A program made the translations under genes and the position numbers. From positions 18,680 through 24,110 of the forward strand of contig PMCE01000442.1 of assembly GCA_003154025.1 (NCBI GenBank): a stretch of DNA of 5,431 bases, in the 5' to 3' direction. The notes beneath the pieces were generated by a model. That model did not search any database and was not told the origin of the DNA. It was given only the letters and a program-made list of their open reading frames with translations. Of this stretch, positions 5,062-5,431 are shown in pieces; the stretch's first letter is position 1; each line of letters begins with the position of its first letter. Source of the DNA: Syntrophaceae bacterium (lineage in GTDB: Bacteria; Desulfobacterota; SM23-61).

Positions 5062-5430
5062 GTGGCTAAAAAAAAGAAGAATGGGTTTACTCTCCTGGAA
5101 GTGATGATCGCCCTGGCCATTCTGGCCATGGTAGGAGTGGCTTTCCTGCGGGCCCAAGCGAGCAGCGTCCGCCTGCTGGATGAATCGAGCCAGATCTCTC
5201 TGGCCACTCTGTTGGCTCGGGAGAAGATGGCCGAACTGGAAGGAATGGGGTTCCCGGAGGTGGGAAAAAATTCGGGTCCCGGGGGAGATGCCTTTCCGCA
5301 GTTCCAGTGGGAACAGGTCGTGACGGCCACCGATCTGCCCGTCCTCCGTCAGGCGCTGGTGCGCGTCCTATGGAAGGACGGTACCCGGGAACGGACGCTG
5401 GAATTGGTGGCCTACTTTGCACAGAAATAG
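5062..5430 (+). CDS. gspI: Minor pseudopilin GspI
   Basis: Minor pseudopilin (122 aa, typical size) that nucleates the pseudopilus tip with GspJ and GspK. The leader MAKKKKNG is short and basic. Prepilin peptidase cleavage is expected after Gly8, leaving Phe9 at +1 and Glu13 at +5 (FTLLEVMIALAILAMVGVAFL). The helix continues through SLATLLAREKMAELE, and the C-terminal part has FQWEQVV (75-81) and a closing ELVAYFAQK, as in the T2SSI family. The GTG at 5062 is the only usable start: an in-frame TGA lies at 5017-5019, no other start codon lies between, and the next ATG falls inside the signal helix. No Shine-Dalgarno sequence is visible, and the preceding 282 bp is repeat-rich, so the native ribosome binding site may have been lost or moved. 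The stop is complete at 5428-5430. Confidence 0.93.
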   Translation: MAKKKKNGFTLLEVMIALAILAMVGVAFLRAQASSVRLLDESSQISLATLLAREKMAELEGMGFPEVGKNSGPGGDAFPQFQWEQVVTATDLPVLRQALVRVLWKDGTRERTLELVAYFAQK

Positions 5431-5431
5431 A

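Overview
The window holds the first part of a type II secretion system (T2SS) operon on the + strand, in the order gspE, gspF, gspG, gspH, gspI. It runs from the cytoplasmic ATPase through the inner-membrane platform protein to the major pseudopilin and two minor pseudopilins. One unrelated gene, for an S23/four-helix-bundle family protein, sits between gspE and gspF. The gsp genes are GC-rich: 117 of 180 bases in three sampled gspE lines, about 65 %. The inserted gene is close to 50 %: 150 of 300 bases over 2041-2340. The gene set, the composition and the abundance of small palindromic and short-period repeats suggest a Desulfobacterota-like or similar environmental Gram-negative bacterium. 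That assignment is an inference; no marker gene is present.

Layout. Positions 1-148 hold a MITE-like nested inverted repeat. Positions 178-207 hold a candidate sigma-70-type promoter so close to the gspE ATG that the transcript would be nearly leaderless. gspE (213-1904) is followed 3 nt later by a four-unit 7-nt repeat array (1908-1935), then the four-helix-bundle gene (1991-2368), then a second array in opposite orientation (2399-2429), then the gspF ribosome binding site and gspF (2443-3657). The 179-bp gspF-gspG gap holds four blocks of degenerate 7-nt repeats and no gene. gspG (3837-4283) overlaps gspH (4249-4779). The 282-bp gspH-gspI gap has two small hairpins, inverted 9-nt repeats and a 17-bp palindrome, but no gene. 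gspI (5062-5430) ends one base before the window does.

Function. GspE hydrolyses ATP at the inner-membrane platform formed by GspF. This drives assembly of a GspG pseudopilus capped by minor pseudopilins including GspH and GspI, which push folded periplasmic substrates through the outer-membrane secretin. The secretin (GspD), GspC, the prepilin peptidase and GspJ-M are not in the window.

Most notable. The four-helix-bundle gene is bracketed by a 27-nt inverted repeat (23/27 identical) that fills almost the whole gspE-gspF junction. It looks like a compact cassette inserted between two operon genes. Related 7-nt arrays, without a gene, occupy the next junction. Several arrays share the 7-nt period but not the sequence, which suggests a common generating process. 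The layout resembles the 23S rRNA intervening sequences that carry S23-family genes between complementary ends, here in a protein-coding operon.
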